Notes: generated from the sequence alone by a model not told the origin. A stretch of DNA of 34,905 nucleotides from Ruminococcus callidus (GCF_020709055.1 NZ_JAJFCK010000025.1:1-34905), one strand, 5' to 3'; counted from the stretch's first letter, positions 13,781 through 21,629 are shown. Made by a program: numbers and translations.

Positions 13781-15133
13781 ATGCACAAGGAACCATACAA
13801 ACGGCAGGAGTATGCCATCATGGCGCCGGAGGAGGCACTGACGCCGGAAAAGCTGCAGGAGTGGATCGAAAAGCACAAGGTCGATTGCCTGCGGTTTGCG
13901 TATCTCAAGGATATGTACGAGGGGCGGCATCCCATCCGGCTGGCACCGCAAAAGGAGCCGTGGAAACCGGACAACCGCATTATCTGCAACTTTGCAAAAT
14001 ACATTGTGGACACGTTTAACGGCTATTTTCTGGGCATTCCGGTCAAGACCATGCACCCGGATCCAGAAGTGGCGCAGCGCCTGGAACAGATCCAGAAATA
14101 CAACGATCAGGACGACAACAATGCGGAGCTGTCCAAGTACTGCTGCATCTACGGCAGCGGCTTTGAGCTGCTGTACACCGACGAGCGCTCAGAGCCGTGC
14201 ATCACATACCTCTCGCCCATGGAGTGCTTTGTGATCTATGATGATTCCGTGGCACGCCGTCCCCTGTACGGGGTGCGCTATTACCGCACCAGAGACGGCG
14301 ACACTGTGGGCAGCGTCTACGACAAGACCAGCGAAACGCCCTTTTCCGACCGTGGCGGGATGCACTTCGGCGAGCCCGCACCGCACCATTTTTGCGGTGT
14401 GCCCCTGATCGAGTATCTGGGCAACGAGGAGCGGCAGGGCATCTTTGAACAAGTGGAGAGTGCCATTACCGCATACGACAAGGCACTCTCGGAAAAGGCG
14501 AATGACGTGGACTATTTTGCGGACGCTTATCTGCTTCTGCTGGGCGTCGATCTGGAGGACGAGGAGCTTATCACCATCCGGCAGGACCGTGTGATCCACG
14601 TGGGAAGTCTGGACGCAGAACAGCTCAGCGCCATCCGGGTGCAGTTTCTGCAAAAGCCCTCGGCGGACGCCACGCAGGAAAACCTGCTGGACCGTCTGGA
14701 GGATCAGATTTTTGCGCAGTCCATGGTTGCCAACATCTCGGATGAGAGCTTCGGCAGCAGCTCCGGCACGGCGCTGGCGTACAAGCTACAGCCAATGAGC
14801 AACCTGGCATCCGCAAAGGCACGGAAATTTGCCAGCGGCATGAATCAGCGCTGGAAGCTCATCGCATCCTGCGGCACGTCCGGCATTCCGGAGGACGCAT
14901 GGATGGATATCACCTATCAGTTTACCAAAAACAACCCCAAAAACCTGCTGGAAGAGGTACAGGCAGCCGCACAAATGGCTGGCATCACGTCCAGAGAGAC
15001 ACAGCTCTCCGTGATCTCCGCCGTGGACGACCCGCAGACGGAGCTGCAAAAAATCGAGGCGGAAAACGGCACGGAACCGGCGGATGGCTACCGTGCAGAG
15101 CGCACCGCAGAGGTGACAGCGGATGCCGGGTAA
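13781..15133 (+). CDS. Portal protein, SPP1 gp6-like
   Basis: A 450-residue portal: LKDMYEGRHPIRLAP, NRIICNFAKYIVDTFNGYFLGIPVK, a segment on CIYGSGFELLYTDE, and an acidic clip/C-terminal region rich in Glu/Thr. GAGGAGGGAG is 5 bases before the ATG at 13781; an upstream ATG at 13763 lies ahead of this ribosome site and was not chosen. It forms the dodecameric ring at the capsid vertex for DNA entry and exit. It overlaps the MuF gene by 11 bases. Confidence 0.93.
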   Translation: MHKEPYKRQEYAIMAPEEALTPEKLQEWIEKHKVDCLRFAYLKDMYEGRHPIRLAPQKEPWKPDNRIICNFAKYIVDTFNGYFLGIPVKTMHPDPEVAQRLEQIQKYNDQDDNNAELSKYCCIYGSGFELLYTDERSEPCITYLSPMECFVIYDDSVARRPLYGVRYYRTRDGDTVGSVYDKTSETPFSDRGGMHFGEPAPHHFCGVPLIEYLGNEERQGIFEQVESAITAYDKALSEKANDVDYFADAYLLLLGVDLEDEELITIRQDRVIHVGSLDAEQLSAIRVQFLQKPSADATQENLLDRLEDQIFAQSMVANISDESFGSSSGTALAYKLQPMSNLASAKARKFASGMNQRWKLIASCGTSGIPEDAWMDITYQFTKNNPKNLLEEVQAAAQMAGITSRETQLSVISAVDDPQTELQKIEAENGTEPADGYRAERTAEVTADAG

Positions 15134-16427
15134 GTCCTCGCCGGTCTACTGGCACGACCGGAAGGTACAGTACGACGAGAGCCTTGGCAAAGACGAAAAG
15201 CGGCTGTACAGCAAGCTGGCGGCGTACTATGACCGGGAGGCGGCAAGGCTGGACAAGGAAATTGCAGCGTATTACACCAGGTACAGCGTGAACGGTGTGC
15301 TGTCCTACCGCAATCTTCTGGAGACGCTGCCGGACGCAGACAAACGGCTTCTGATCGAACAGCTGGATGAGTTCGTGCAAAAGTATCCGGAGTATGCCGA
15401 TCTTGTGCCGGTGCGGGAGTCCATCTACAAGCTGAACCGTCTGGAGGGGCTGCGGCAGTCCATCGCCATGCAGCAGCTGGAGATGGGCGCTTATGAGCAG
15501 GCACAGGCGCTGGCGTTTTTTCAGCGGCAGGCGCTGCGCTACGCCAACGGCGCTGCATCATTTCTGGGGCTAGGAAGCAGCTTTTACCGGCTGGACAGCG
15601 CCCTGATCCGCACGGCAGTGGGGAACAAATGGTGTGACGGCAAGGACTTCTCGGAGCGCATCTGGGACAACCGCACCAAGCTTGGCAATACCCTGCACAC
15701 CCAGTTCGTCAATGGTGTCATCCGTGGGGAGGATTATCATCAGCTGGCACGGCAGATTCGGGAGAAGTTCACGCAGGTGTCGCAGAAGAATGCAGAACGG
15801 CTGACCTTTACGGAGGATACCTACCTGTCCAACGAGGCAGCAATGCTGGCTTTTGCGCAGGAGGCATCGTACACGGAGTACGAGTTTGTGTGCACCGGCG
15901 ACAGCGAGAGCTGCGACATCTGCAAGGCGCTCAGCGGCGAGCGGTTCAAGATCGCAGAGCGCACGCCGGGGCTGAACTTTCCGCCCATGCATCCGTGGTG
16001 CCGGTGCTTTTTTACGCCGATTGTACCAAACATAAAACCGTTGACTTCTGAGGGCAGTGGTGGTATAATAAGAGAGAAGAGAATCGTTGATGCTGTATCA
16101 GCCGGAGAAATATCGCTGGAACTGAATCCAGAAAAACAAAATCCACATATTTTGAATGCGCCAGGTTATGATCCGGCAAAAAACAAAAGTTATTTCACGA
16201 TTCCGCTGGAAGAAATTCAGGAAATCTTGAACCAGTATTATGGGACTGGCGAAGTGCTCGTTAAAAAGAGTGGGCAAATAAAAGAGATTATAAAAGCGGA
16301 GAAGAGCTTCGGCGTTTGTGTTGATGAAAAAACAGGAGAACCAATTTGCAGCACCAATGAAGCTGTAATCCATTACTCGAAGAAGCGAACCCATATTGTG
16401 CCCAAAAGAAAGGACGATGCGAAATGA
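15123..16427 (+). CDS. MuF minor head protein fused to C-terminal polymorphic toxin type 50
   Basis: A 434-residue two-part protein. Residues 1 to about 300 are a MuF/SPP1 gp7-like minor head protein: helical N-terminus, then TQVSQKNAERLTFTEDTYLSNEA, and the zinc-like core CDICKALSGERF...FPPMHPWCRC. After a short junction (PLTSEGSGGIIREK) the last 110 residues match the bacterial toxin 50 family: LNPEKQNPHILNAPGYD, SYFTIPLEEIQEILNQYYGTGEV, FGVCVDEKTGEP, IHYSKKRTHIVP. MuF-toxin fusions are known in temperate phages; the toxin could enter the cell with phage DNA or act against competitors. DNA beyond about 16030 is visibly AT-richer than before it, as after a domain swap. It overlaps the next small gene by 4 bases (ATGA). 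Confidence 0.9.
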   Translation: MPGKSSPVYWHDRKVQYDESLGKDEKRLYSKLAAYYDREAARLDKEIAAYYTRYSVNGVLSYRNLLETLPDADKRLLIEQLDEFVQKYPEYADLVPVRESIYKLNRLEGLRQSIAMQQLEMGAYEQAQALAFFQRQALRYANGAASFLGLGSSFYRLDSALIRTAVGNKWCDGKDFSERIWDNRTKLGNTLHTQFVNGVIRGEDYHQLARQIREKFTQVSQKNAERLTFTEDTYLSNEAAMLAFAQEASYTEYEFVCTGDSESCDICKALSGERFKIAERTPGLNFPPMHPWCRCFFTPIVPNIKPLTSEGSGGIIREKRIVDAVSAGEISLELNPEKQNPHILNAPGYDPAKNKSYFTIPLEEIQEILNQYYGTGEVLVKKSGQIKEIIKAEKSFGVCVDEKTGEPICSTNEAVIHYSKKRTHIVPKRKDDAK

Positions 16428-16609
16428 GTTTGAATCAATATTATAAACATAATGTCCGCATCGTTTACAAGGACGATGGGTCAGAGATTTCTGGATATTG
16501 CAACGTGTTTCTCCCTGCACCGGACAATGACGGCGTAGATGGCATCGCATTAAACACAGGCGTTTGGATTGATGCTGATGAAATTAAAACAATTGAAATT
16601 ATTGACTAA
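16424..16609 (+). CDS. Candidate immunity protein for the MuF toxin
   Basis: A 61-residue acidic protein (MSLNQYYKHNVRIVYKDDGSEISGYCNVFLPAPDND...). It starts inside the toxin stop codon, shares its AT-rich composition and is followed by a terminator. The pattern HNVRIVYKDDGSEISGYCNVF...WIDADEIKTIEII resembles small Sm/SH3-like beta folds. In toxin systems the immunity gene is usually directly downstream, which is the basis of this call; nothing in its sequence alone shows immunity function. Confidence 0.6.
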   Translation: MSLNQYYKHNVRIVYKDDGSEISGYCNVFLPAPDNDGVDGIALNTGVWIDADEIKTIEIID

Positions 16610-16634
16610 AGCATCTCACCCGAGGTGCTTTTTT
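16609..16634 (+). terminator. Intrinsic terminator after toxin/immunity pair
   Basis: AAGCATCTC (16609-16617) pairs with GAGGTGCTT (16622-16630) with one G-U pair, a 4-base loop and TTTTTT. It would reduce read-through from the head genes, so either it is partial or a late antiterminator acts. Confidence 0.7.
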
Positions 16635-16656
16635 CATGCCAGAAAGGAGAAAGAAC

Positions 16657-16917
16657 ATGGGAAATGATAAGTTTTTAAGCCGGTGTAAGCAAATTGTAAC
16701 CGACTATGCAAACAAACACATTGATAAGACAGACAGCGTGCAAATCACGGAAGATGATGTGTATGTAGTTTGGAGCTGCAAGACACTGCAAAACAATAAG
16801 GCGTTATTGAGTACAACCTTGCCGGACGGCATGTACTACGAAATCACATACAACGGCGATAAGCAAGAAACATATGTTGACGCTTACAAGAAATTCGAAA
16901 ATTTCGTTGTAAAATAA
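16657..16917 (+). CDS. DUF6275 family phage protein
   Basis: An 86-residue protein (MGNDKFLSRCKQIVTDYANKHIDKTDSVQITEDDVYVVWSCKTLQNNKALLSTT...) that I recognise as DUF6275, common in clostridial phages. AGAAAGGAG precedes the ATG at 16657; an ATG at 16636 is in frame but upstream of the ribosome site. Function unknown. Composition is AT-rich like the toxin tail, so it may belong to the same acquired block, and a role in protection cannot be excluded. Confidence 0.75.
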   Translation: MGNDKFLSRCKQIVTDYANKHIDKTDSVQITEDDVYVVWSCKTLQNNKALLSTTLPDGMYYEITYNGDKQETYVDAYKKFENFVVK

Positions 16918-16921
16918 CCAC

Positions 16922-16997
16922 TGCCCCGACCATGGGCAAAAACTGGCGGAGGGACGGAAAATAAGAGCAAGACAGCCTGCGGGTACGGCGCTCTTAT
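16922..16997 (+). ncRNA. Possible structured leader RNA before the thioredoxin/scaffold/capsid genes
   Basis: The gap holds two hairpins: TGCCC (16922-16926) with GGGCA (16934-16938), and a perfect 8-bp stem ATAAGAGC (16961-16968) with GCTCTTAT (16990-16997) around a 21-base G/C-rich loop. A terminator hairpin follows at 17009. No known RNA class recognised. It could be a cis-acting attenuator or a non-coding RNA. Confidence 0.35.
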
Positions 16998-17008
16998 CTC
17001 ACAAATTC

Positions 17009-17035
17009 AGCGTCTGAGCAATCAGGCGCTTTTTT
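17009..17035 (+). terminator. Intrinsic terminator / attenuator
   Basis: AGCGTCTGA (17009-17017) pairs with TCAGGCGCT (17022-17030), one G-U pair, loop GCAA, then TTTTTT. It lies 22 bases before the thioredoxin-like gene, inside the late gene block. Confidence 0.7.
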
Positions 17036-17057
17036 GATACCCAAAAGGAGGGATACC

Positions 17058-17342
17058 ATGCAGCTATTGTTTTTCCACGGCACGTTTTGCCCGCCCTGTG
17101 CGGCGACGCAAAAGGCGGCACAGCAGTATGCCGGGGAGACCGGCGTGCCGCTGTATACGTTCCGCTGTGACGATGTGTACGGCGGGAACGACATGGCACG
17201 GCAGCATCATGTGCGGCACATCCCCTGCCTGATCCTCAAAGACGACAGGGGGAACGAGCTGACACGCACCGAGTGCGCGCACACGCTGGAAACGCTGCAT
17301 CTGGCATTTGATGCAGCCCTGAAAGGAGGTGAGAACAAGTGA
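17058..17342 (+). CDS. Thioredoxin-like protein with CPPC active site
   Basis: A 94-residue thioredoxin-fold protein: beta strand then FHGTFCPPCAATQK with the CPPC redox motif, a middle strand (PLYTFRCDDV) and the cis-Pro segment VRHIPCLIL. AAAAGGAGGG is well placed before the ATG. It sits between the MuF/toxin block and the scaffold gene, which it overlaps by 4 bases. A redox role in head assembly or for Cys-containing phage proteins (MuF has several Cys) is inference. Confidence 0.8.
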   Translation: MQLLFFHGTFCPPCAATQKAAQQYAGETGVPLYTFRCDDVYGGNDMARQHHVRHIPCLILKDDRGNELTRTECAHTLETLHLAFDAALKGGENK

Positions 17343-17944
17343 ATGATGCGGGAAATACACCTATCGAAACCGGAGAGACCGCCCCGGAAAGCAGCACAGA
17401 CACCGGCACAAAAGCCGACACCGGAGCCACGGAGAAAGCCCGGAAAACAGGCGCAGACGCACCGGAAGCCCTGACCGTGGATGCCGTGTCTGCCATGGTG
17501 CAAAAGATGTTTGCGGACTATACCAGCAAGCAGGAGGCACAGCAGACGGAGGCGGAAAAGCTGGCGGGAATGAATGGCACGCAGCGGCTGGAATACGAGC
17601 GGGACAATTACAAGTCCCAGCTGGAGGCGCTCCAGAAGCAGGTGACCATGGGACAGATGCAGAGCGCCGCCCGTGCAATGCTGGCAGAAAAGGACATCCA
17701 CGCACCGGACAACCTGATTGCTGCCATTGTCACAGCGGACGCTGAGACAACCAAGCAAAACGTGGAGGACTTTGCAAAGCTGTTTTCAGGCGCTGTGGAC
17801 GCTGCTGTCCGCCAGCGCCTGAAATCAGAGACACCACGCACCGGCAAGGCTGCCGGCAAAATGACGAAAGAACAGATTTTTGCGATCGCCGACGACGACA
17901 AGCGCATTGACGCAATCCGCAATAACATGGATCTGTTCCAGTGA
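17339..17944 (+). CDS. DUF4355 capsid scaffolding protein
   Basis: A 201-residue scaffold-type protein: acidic, Thr/Ala-rich unstructured N-terminus, a coiled coil at about 60-105 (QEAQQTEAEKLAGMN, RLEYERDNYKSQLEALQKQ), and a basic C-terminal part. Start GTG at 17339 with AAAGGAGGTG upstream. It lies directly before the major capsid gene, the usual place for scaffolds; it should fill the procapsid and be lost on maturation. Confidence 0.85.
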   Translation: MNDAGNTPIETGETAPESSTDTGTKADTGATEKARKTGADAPEALTVDAVSAMVQKMFADYTSKQEAQQTEAEKLAGMNGTQRLEYERDNYKSQLEALQKQVTMGQMQSAARAMLAEKDIHAPDNLIAAIVTADAETTKQNVEDFAKLFSGAVDAAVRQRLKSETPRTGKAAGKMTKEQIFAIADDDKRIDAIRNNMDLFQ

Positions 17945-17964
17945 TTTTTTAGGAGGACAAAAAC

Positions 17965-18828
17965 ATGGCTGTAGAAGCAAACACCAACGTAACCACTGAT
18001 TTTGCCAAGGCGCAGTCCATCGACTTTGTGAACCGCTTTGTCAGCGGTATTGCAAAGCTCCAGGAGCTGCTGGGCATCACCAGACGCACCGTGCTGTCCA
18101 ACGGTTCCGTGATCAAGACCTATCAGAGCAAGGTCACACTGGCGGACGGCACCGTGGCAGAGGGCGACCTGATCCCGCTGTCCAAGGTGGATGTGGAGCC
18201 GGCAAAGACCTATGAGCTCGCCTACAAAAAGTACCGCAGAGCTGTGACACTGGAGGCAATCCAGCGCAGCGGCTTTGATCAGGCGGTAAGTCAGGCGGAC
18301 ACGGCGCTGCTGAAAAAGGTCCAGAGCAACATCCGTCAGGAGTTTGCGGCGTTTCTGGCGACCGGCACAGGCACTGCGGCCGGCAAGGGCTTGCAGGACG
18401 TGGTTTCCAATGCATGGGGCAAGCTCCAGACGCTGTTCGAGGATGACGCTGCCGGCGAGGTGATCGTACTGGCAAACCCCATGGACGTTTCGGCGTATCT
18501 GGGCGGCGCCAGCATCTCCACACAGAACGCCTTTGGCATGACCTATTTCAAGGCGTTCATGGACATCAACATGCTCACCAATGCCAGCGTACCCCAGGGC
18601 AAAATCTATGCCACCGTGGCAGATAACATCAATCTGGCATATCCGGCGATCTCCGGCGGCGAGATCGGCAAGGCATTCAACTTCACCACAGATGCCACTG
18701 GTCTGGTGGGTATCAACCACTCCACAGACTACACCCGCACCAACTACGAGACCACCATCCTCACCGGCGCAACTCTGTTCGCCGAGCGGCTGGACGGCGT
18801 TGTCGTCGGCACAATCTCTGCGGAATAA
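17965..18828 (+). CDS. Major capsid protein (HK97 fold)
   Basis: A 287-residue capsid protein: N-terminal arm MAVEANTNVTTDFAKAQSIDFVNRF, E-loop/P-domain region (TYQSKVTLADGTVAEGDLIPLSKV, YELAYKKYRRAVTLEAIQRSG), spine helix LLKKVQSNIRQEFAAFLATG, and A-domain (VIVLANPMDVSAYLGG). No protease gene is present and the scaffold is separate. AGGAGG precedes the ATG. It stops one base into the next gene's ATG (TAATGG). Confidence 0.92.
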   Translation: MAVEANTNVTTDFAKAQSIDFVNRFVSGIAKLQELLGITRRTVLSNGSVIKTYQSKVTLADGTVAEGDLIPLSKVDVEPAKTYELAYKKYRRAVTLEAIQRSGFDQAVSQADTALLKKVQSNIRQEFAAFLATGTGTAAGKGLQDVVSNAWGKLQTLFEDDAAGEVIVLANPMDVSAYLGGASISTQNAFGMTYFKAFMDINMLTNASVPQGKIYATVADNINLAYPAISGGEIGKAFNFTTDATGLVGINHSTDYTRTNYETTILTGATLFAERLDGVVVGTISAE

Positions 18829-19160
18829 TGGCGCTGCTGGAGCGGGTGCAGGTGCGCCTTGCCGGAGAGCCGGATACAGACAAGGGGGAGTCCTTGCAGG
18901 AGCTGTGCGATCTGGCAAGCGTGCGCATCTGCCTGCGGGTGCGGGAGCCGACCCTCCCCGCCCTGCTGGAGCCCATTGCAGCCGACGTGGTGGTCAAGCT
19001 ATGGCGGCGGTGGAACTATGAGGGCATCACGTCAGAGAGCGGCGGCACGCTTTCCACAAGCTTCGTGGAGGACGTGCTGGCGGAGTATGACGGCGAATTT
19101 TCCGCCTATGTGGATCAGCAGAAATCCGACAGCGGACGGAAAAAAATCCGGTTTCTGTGA
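18828..19160 (+). CDS. Head-tail connector, gp6-like adaptor
   Basis: A 110-residue helical protein (MALLERVQVRLAGEPDTDKGESLQELCDLASVRICLRV...) with the pattern of HK97 gp6-like adaptors (VVVKLWRRWNYEGITSESGGTLSTSF). It should form the ring under the portal. Its start overlaps the capsid stop and its end overlaps the next gene's leader. Confidence 0.85.
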   Translation: MALLERVQVRLAGEPDTDKGESLQELCDLASVRICLRVREPTLPALLEPIAADVVVKLWRRWNYEGITSESGGTLSTSFVEDVLAEYDGEFSAYVDQQKSDSGRKKIRFL

Positions 19161-19174
19161 TGGGAGGGAGTGCG

Positions 19175-19480
19175 ATGCAGTATTTGCCTATGCAGCTGCT
19201 GTGCAGTGTGCTGACCGGCACCGACGTGCTGGGCAATCCGGTCACGGAGTTGCAAGCAGAGACGACACGGTACAAGGGCAGATTTACCCCTTGGACGGCG
19301 GCGGAGGTCGAGCTGGAGGGCAGAGCGGTCACGCAGAATCAGCGCCGGCTCATCACCAATGCCCCCCTTAGCGCCTGCCGAAGCGCTTCCGGTGTGTGTG
19401 TCTGCGGGGAGAATTACCGGATACTGTCTGTTGAGGAGCTGCGCCGGTGGCGGCTTCTCCGTGTGGAGAGGTGGCGATAA
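19175..19480 (+). CDS. Head-closure (stopper) protein
   Basis: A 101-residue protein (MQYLPMQLLCSVLTGTDVLGNPVTELQAET...) in the position of the head-closure protein after the connector. GGGAGGG is 6 bases before the ATG at 19175; the GTG at 19157 would put the start before that ribosome site. The beta-rich pattern, with ENYRILSVEELRRW near the end, is typical. Assignment is mainly by synteny. Confidence 0.75.
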   Translation: MQYLPMQLLCSVLTGTDVLGNPVTELQAETTRYKGRFTPWTAAEVELEGRAVTQNQRRLITNAPLSACRSASGVCVCGENYRILSVEELRRWRLLRVERWR

Positions 19481-19481
19481 C

Positions 19482-19922
19482 GTGGACATCGAAATCAAAG
19501 TCAAAGACGTTGACCGTCTGGCAAAAAAGCTTCAGCAAAAGTCCGGGGAGGACTTTGTCGCCTGCTGCACACGTGCCACCGGTCTGCTGTTTGCCAATGC
19601 ACAGAAGCGCACGCCTGTGGCGGCCAGTGCAGTCTACAAGGACAGGCAGGGCAACCTCATCGGGCAGCACAAGGGCGGCGGGCTGCGCCGTTCGCTGCGT
19701 GCCACCATGCCTTCCGGCAGCGTGCAGGGCTCCGTGGGGTATACCATCCACTATGCGCCCCACGTGGAATACGGACACCGGCAAAAGGCCGGGCGGTTTG
19801 TGCCGGTGCTGGGCAAACGATTAAAGGCGAGCTTTGTGCCGGGACAGTATTTCCTGCGATCCGCCGTGGACGACACACGACCGGAATTTTACGCCGACCT
19901 GAAAAAGACAATGGAGGAGTAA
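19482..19922 (+). CDS. HK97 gp10-like tail-joining protein
   Basis: A 146-residue protein: VDIEIKVKDVDRLAKKLQQ, FVACCTRATGLLFANAQKRTPVA, GGGLRRSLRA and the signature GYTIHYAPHVEYGHRQKAGRF, typical of HK97 gp10-like proteins. I use GTG at 19482 with GAGAGGTGG upstream; 41 codons of open frame before it overlap the head-closure gene in another frame. It links head and tail. Confidence 0.87.
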   Translation: MDIEIKVKDVDRLAKKLQQKSGEDFVACCTRATGLLFANAQKRTPVAASAVYKDRQGNLIGQHKGGGLRRSLRATMPSGSVQGSVGYTIHYAPHVEYGHRQKAGRFVPVLGKRLKASFVPGQYFLRSAVDDTRPEFYADLKKTMEE

Positions 19923-19925
19923 AGT

Positions 19926-20333
19926 ATGTACAGAAAGCTGGGATTTGCAGAGCTTGCAGCGGCGCTGCTGGGCGTGCTGCGGCGCAACACGAGCTATGAG
20001 GTGTACGACGCCGTGCCGGAAAATGCTGCAAGCCCGTTTCTGTTTGCGGAGATCGTGGGGAAGCGGGACGGCTCCAGCAAGACCACGTGGAAAGAGGTAT
20101 TTTCCGTGAACATCCACGCCATTGCCAAACCATCCCCGGCGAGAACGGAGATCTACCAGATGATCCAGGCGGTGGAAGAGGCGATGACGGTGCAGCTGGT
20201 GCTGCCGGAGGGCATCCAGTGCCTGATGCAGACAGAGGCTGGCGTGCAGTCCATGCAGCTGGATGACACCGGAGAGTGGCACGCTGTGCTGAGTTATGAG
20301 ATCATGACGAGCAACGGCTTAAAAATCAAATAA
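19926..20333 (+). CDS. Tail completion/terminator protein
   Basis: A 135-residue protein (MYRKLGFAELAAALLGVLRRNTSYEVYDAVPENAASPFLFAEIVGKR...) with the tail-terminator pattern: N-terminal helix, YEVYDAVPENAASPF, WKEVFSVNIHAIAK, and a final strand pair. It starts 3 bases after the gp10-like stop and is followed by the major tail protein. Confidence 0.8.
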   Translation: MYRKLGFAELAAALLGVLRRNTSYEVYDAVPENAASPFLFAEIVGKRDGSSKTTWKEVFSVNIHAIAKPSPARTEIYQMIQAVEEAMTVQLVLPEGIQCLMQTEAGVQSMQLDDTGEWHAVLSYEIMTSNGLKIK

Positions 20334-20348
20334 CAGGAGGAAATGAAT

Positions 20349-20852
20349 ATGGCTGAGAATTTTGACAGCAATGTATATTGCGAGTTTCCGGAGGCGGTTG
20401 CAAAGGCGGGCAAGGACATCCTGCTGTGCCTCTTTACGGCGGACGGTGCCAAGCTGCTGGCGATTGCCGGACAGCAGAGCCTGACCCTCAACCGTAGCGC
20501 CGACACCATCGAAACCACATCCAAGGACACCAAGGGCGGCTGGAAGTCCCAGGTTGCCGGCATGAAAGAGTGGTCTGTGGATTCCGACGGTGCCTATATT
20601 ATGGGCGCAGAATCCCACAAGGAGCTGCAAAAGTACTTTGAGAGTGGCGATCTGCTGTGCATCAAGATCGTGGATATCAAGGAGAGCAAGTCCCTGTTCG
20701 GCGGCTTGGCGGTACTGACAGAATACACCCTGGAAGCGCCGTATGATGATGCCATGACATACTCTTGCAGCCTTGCCGGGAACGGTCCGCTGGTGGATCT
20801 GACAGCGCTGTCCACGGAGGACGCTGCAAAGGTTACCGCAATGCCGGCGTAA
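20349..20852 (+). CDS. Major tail (tube) protein, TP901-1-like
   Basis: A 167-residue tail tube protein: AGKDILLCLFTADGAKLLAIAGQQSLTLNRSADTIETTSKDTKGGWKSQVAGMKEWSVDSDG is the family signature. AGGAGG is 8 bases before the ATG at 20349; the ATG at 20343 is too close to it. It polymerises around the tape measure protein. Confidence 0.92.
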   Translation: MAENFDSNVYCEFPEAVAKAGKDILLCLFTADGAKLLAIAGQQSLTLNRSADTIETTSKDTKGGWKSQVAGMKEWSVDSDGAYIMGAESHKELQKYFESGDLLCIKIVDIKESKSLFGGLAVLTEYTLEAPYDDAMTYSCSLAGNGPLVDLTALSTEDAAKVTAMPA

Positions 20853-20871
20853 GGGAAGGAGGGATAGCACC

Positions 20872-21192
20872 ATGGACGCAAAAAAGACATACTTGATTGA
20901 CACGGAGGTCTACTCGCTGCACTACAGCATCGGACGCATGGAGACCATCGAAAACGTGACGGGCTGCTCTGTCGCTGATCTGTCTGTCAGCCTCAGAGAG
21001 CACAGGCTCCCGACCATTGGCAGGGTCAAGATGCTGTTTGCCTATGGCATGATGACCGACGGCGGGGTGTATGCGCCGGTCAAAAAGGCGCTGGAGTTTG
21101 CAGACGCAGAATTGCAGGAAAACGGCTACGCCGCCATGCTGGATGCCGTTCTGGAACAGATTGCGGAGGACTGCGATTTTTTATTCCGCTGA
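20872..21192 (+). CDS. Tail assembly chaperone (gpG-like)
   Basis: A 106-residue chaperone (MDAKKTYLIDTEVYSLHYSIGRMETIENVTGCSVADL...). Just before its stop is a T TTT TTA slippery heptamer (21177-21183). A -1 shift there continues through IPLRLVQLEYL into the next frame, giving a gpGT-like long form ending at 21629. This is the classical arrangement for siphovirus tail chaperones, which wrap the tape measure before tube assembly. Confidence 0.87.
   Translation: MDAKKTYLIDTEVYSLHYSIGRMETIENVTGCSVADLSVSLREHRLPTIGRVKMLFAYGMMTDGGVYAPVKKALEFADAELQENGYAAMLDAVLEQIAEDCDFLFR
21177..21183 (+). promoter_or_regulatory. Programmed -1 frameshift site in tail chaperone genes
   Basis: The heptamer T TTT TTA is in the zero-frame phase needed for tandem slippage, 6 bases before the stop codon of the chaperone. 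The -1 frame is open across it and leads into the downstream chaperone frame. Confidence 0.8.
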
Positions 21193-21197
21193 GGCTG

Positions 21198-21629
21198 GTG
21201 CAGCTGGAGTACCTCGGGGGCACTCCGGAACAGCCAAAAACACCGCAGGAACAGGCGGAGGACGCACGGTATCAGTCCGTGCAGGACTTCGCTTTTTTTG
21301 CGGCAAATTTCGGGTACCGCAAGGCGGATTATCTCGCTCTCACGCCAACCGAAAAGCGGTTTCTCATCAAGGCTTATGAGGAACGTGTTGTGGCGGACTC
21401 CACGCTGCTGGCGGCTGCCGTGTCCAACGCCGTGGGCAATGTCCTGCGCAAAAAGGGCAAGCCGGCGCACAAGCTCTGGCGCAAACGTCCAAAGCGCAGC
21501 GATACCGCAGAGCGGCAGCACGTTACAAAAATCGCCGAACAGATCGAGGCAAAAGAGGGGAAATCCTGGGTGGCAATGGTGTATCAGGCCAACGGCATCC
21601 GGAAAAAGGGAGGTGTCGCACATGCGTGA
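21198..21629 (+). CDS. Tail assembly chaperone extension (gpT part of gpGT fusion)
   Basis: The frame reads QLEYLGGTPEQPKTPQEQAEDARYQSVQDFAFFAANFGYRKADYLALTPTEKRFLIKAYEER and has a basic C-terminus. It has only a GTG near 21198 and no convincing ribosome site, and is most likely made as the C-terminal part of a -1 frameshift fusion with the preceding gene. Its last bases overlap the start of the Dit-like gene by 8. Confidence 0.8.
   Translation: MQLEYLGGTPEQPKTPQEQAEDARYQSVQDFAFFAANFGYRKADYLALTPTEKRFLIKAYEERVVADSTLLAAAVSNAVGNVLRKKGKPAHKLWRKRPKRSDTAERQHVTKIAEQIEAKEGKSWVAMVYQANGIRKKGGVAHA

Noticed and set aside
11867..14056. A 729-codon open frame on the minus strand
   Set aside because: It lies antisense to the well-supported terminase and portal genes, has no ribosome site and its protein is low-complexity, His/Leu/Arg-rich shadow sequence. 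High GC makes such long antisense frames common.
17608..18918. A 436-codon minus-strand frame opposite the scaffold and capsid genes
   Set aside because: Antisense shadow of strongly supported genes, no start signal.
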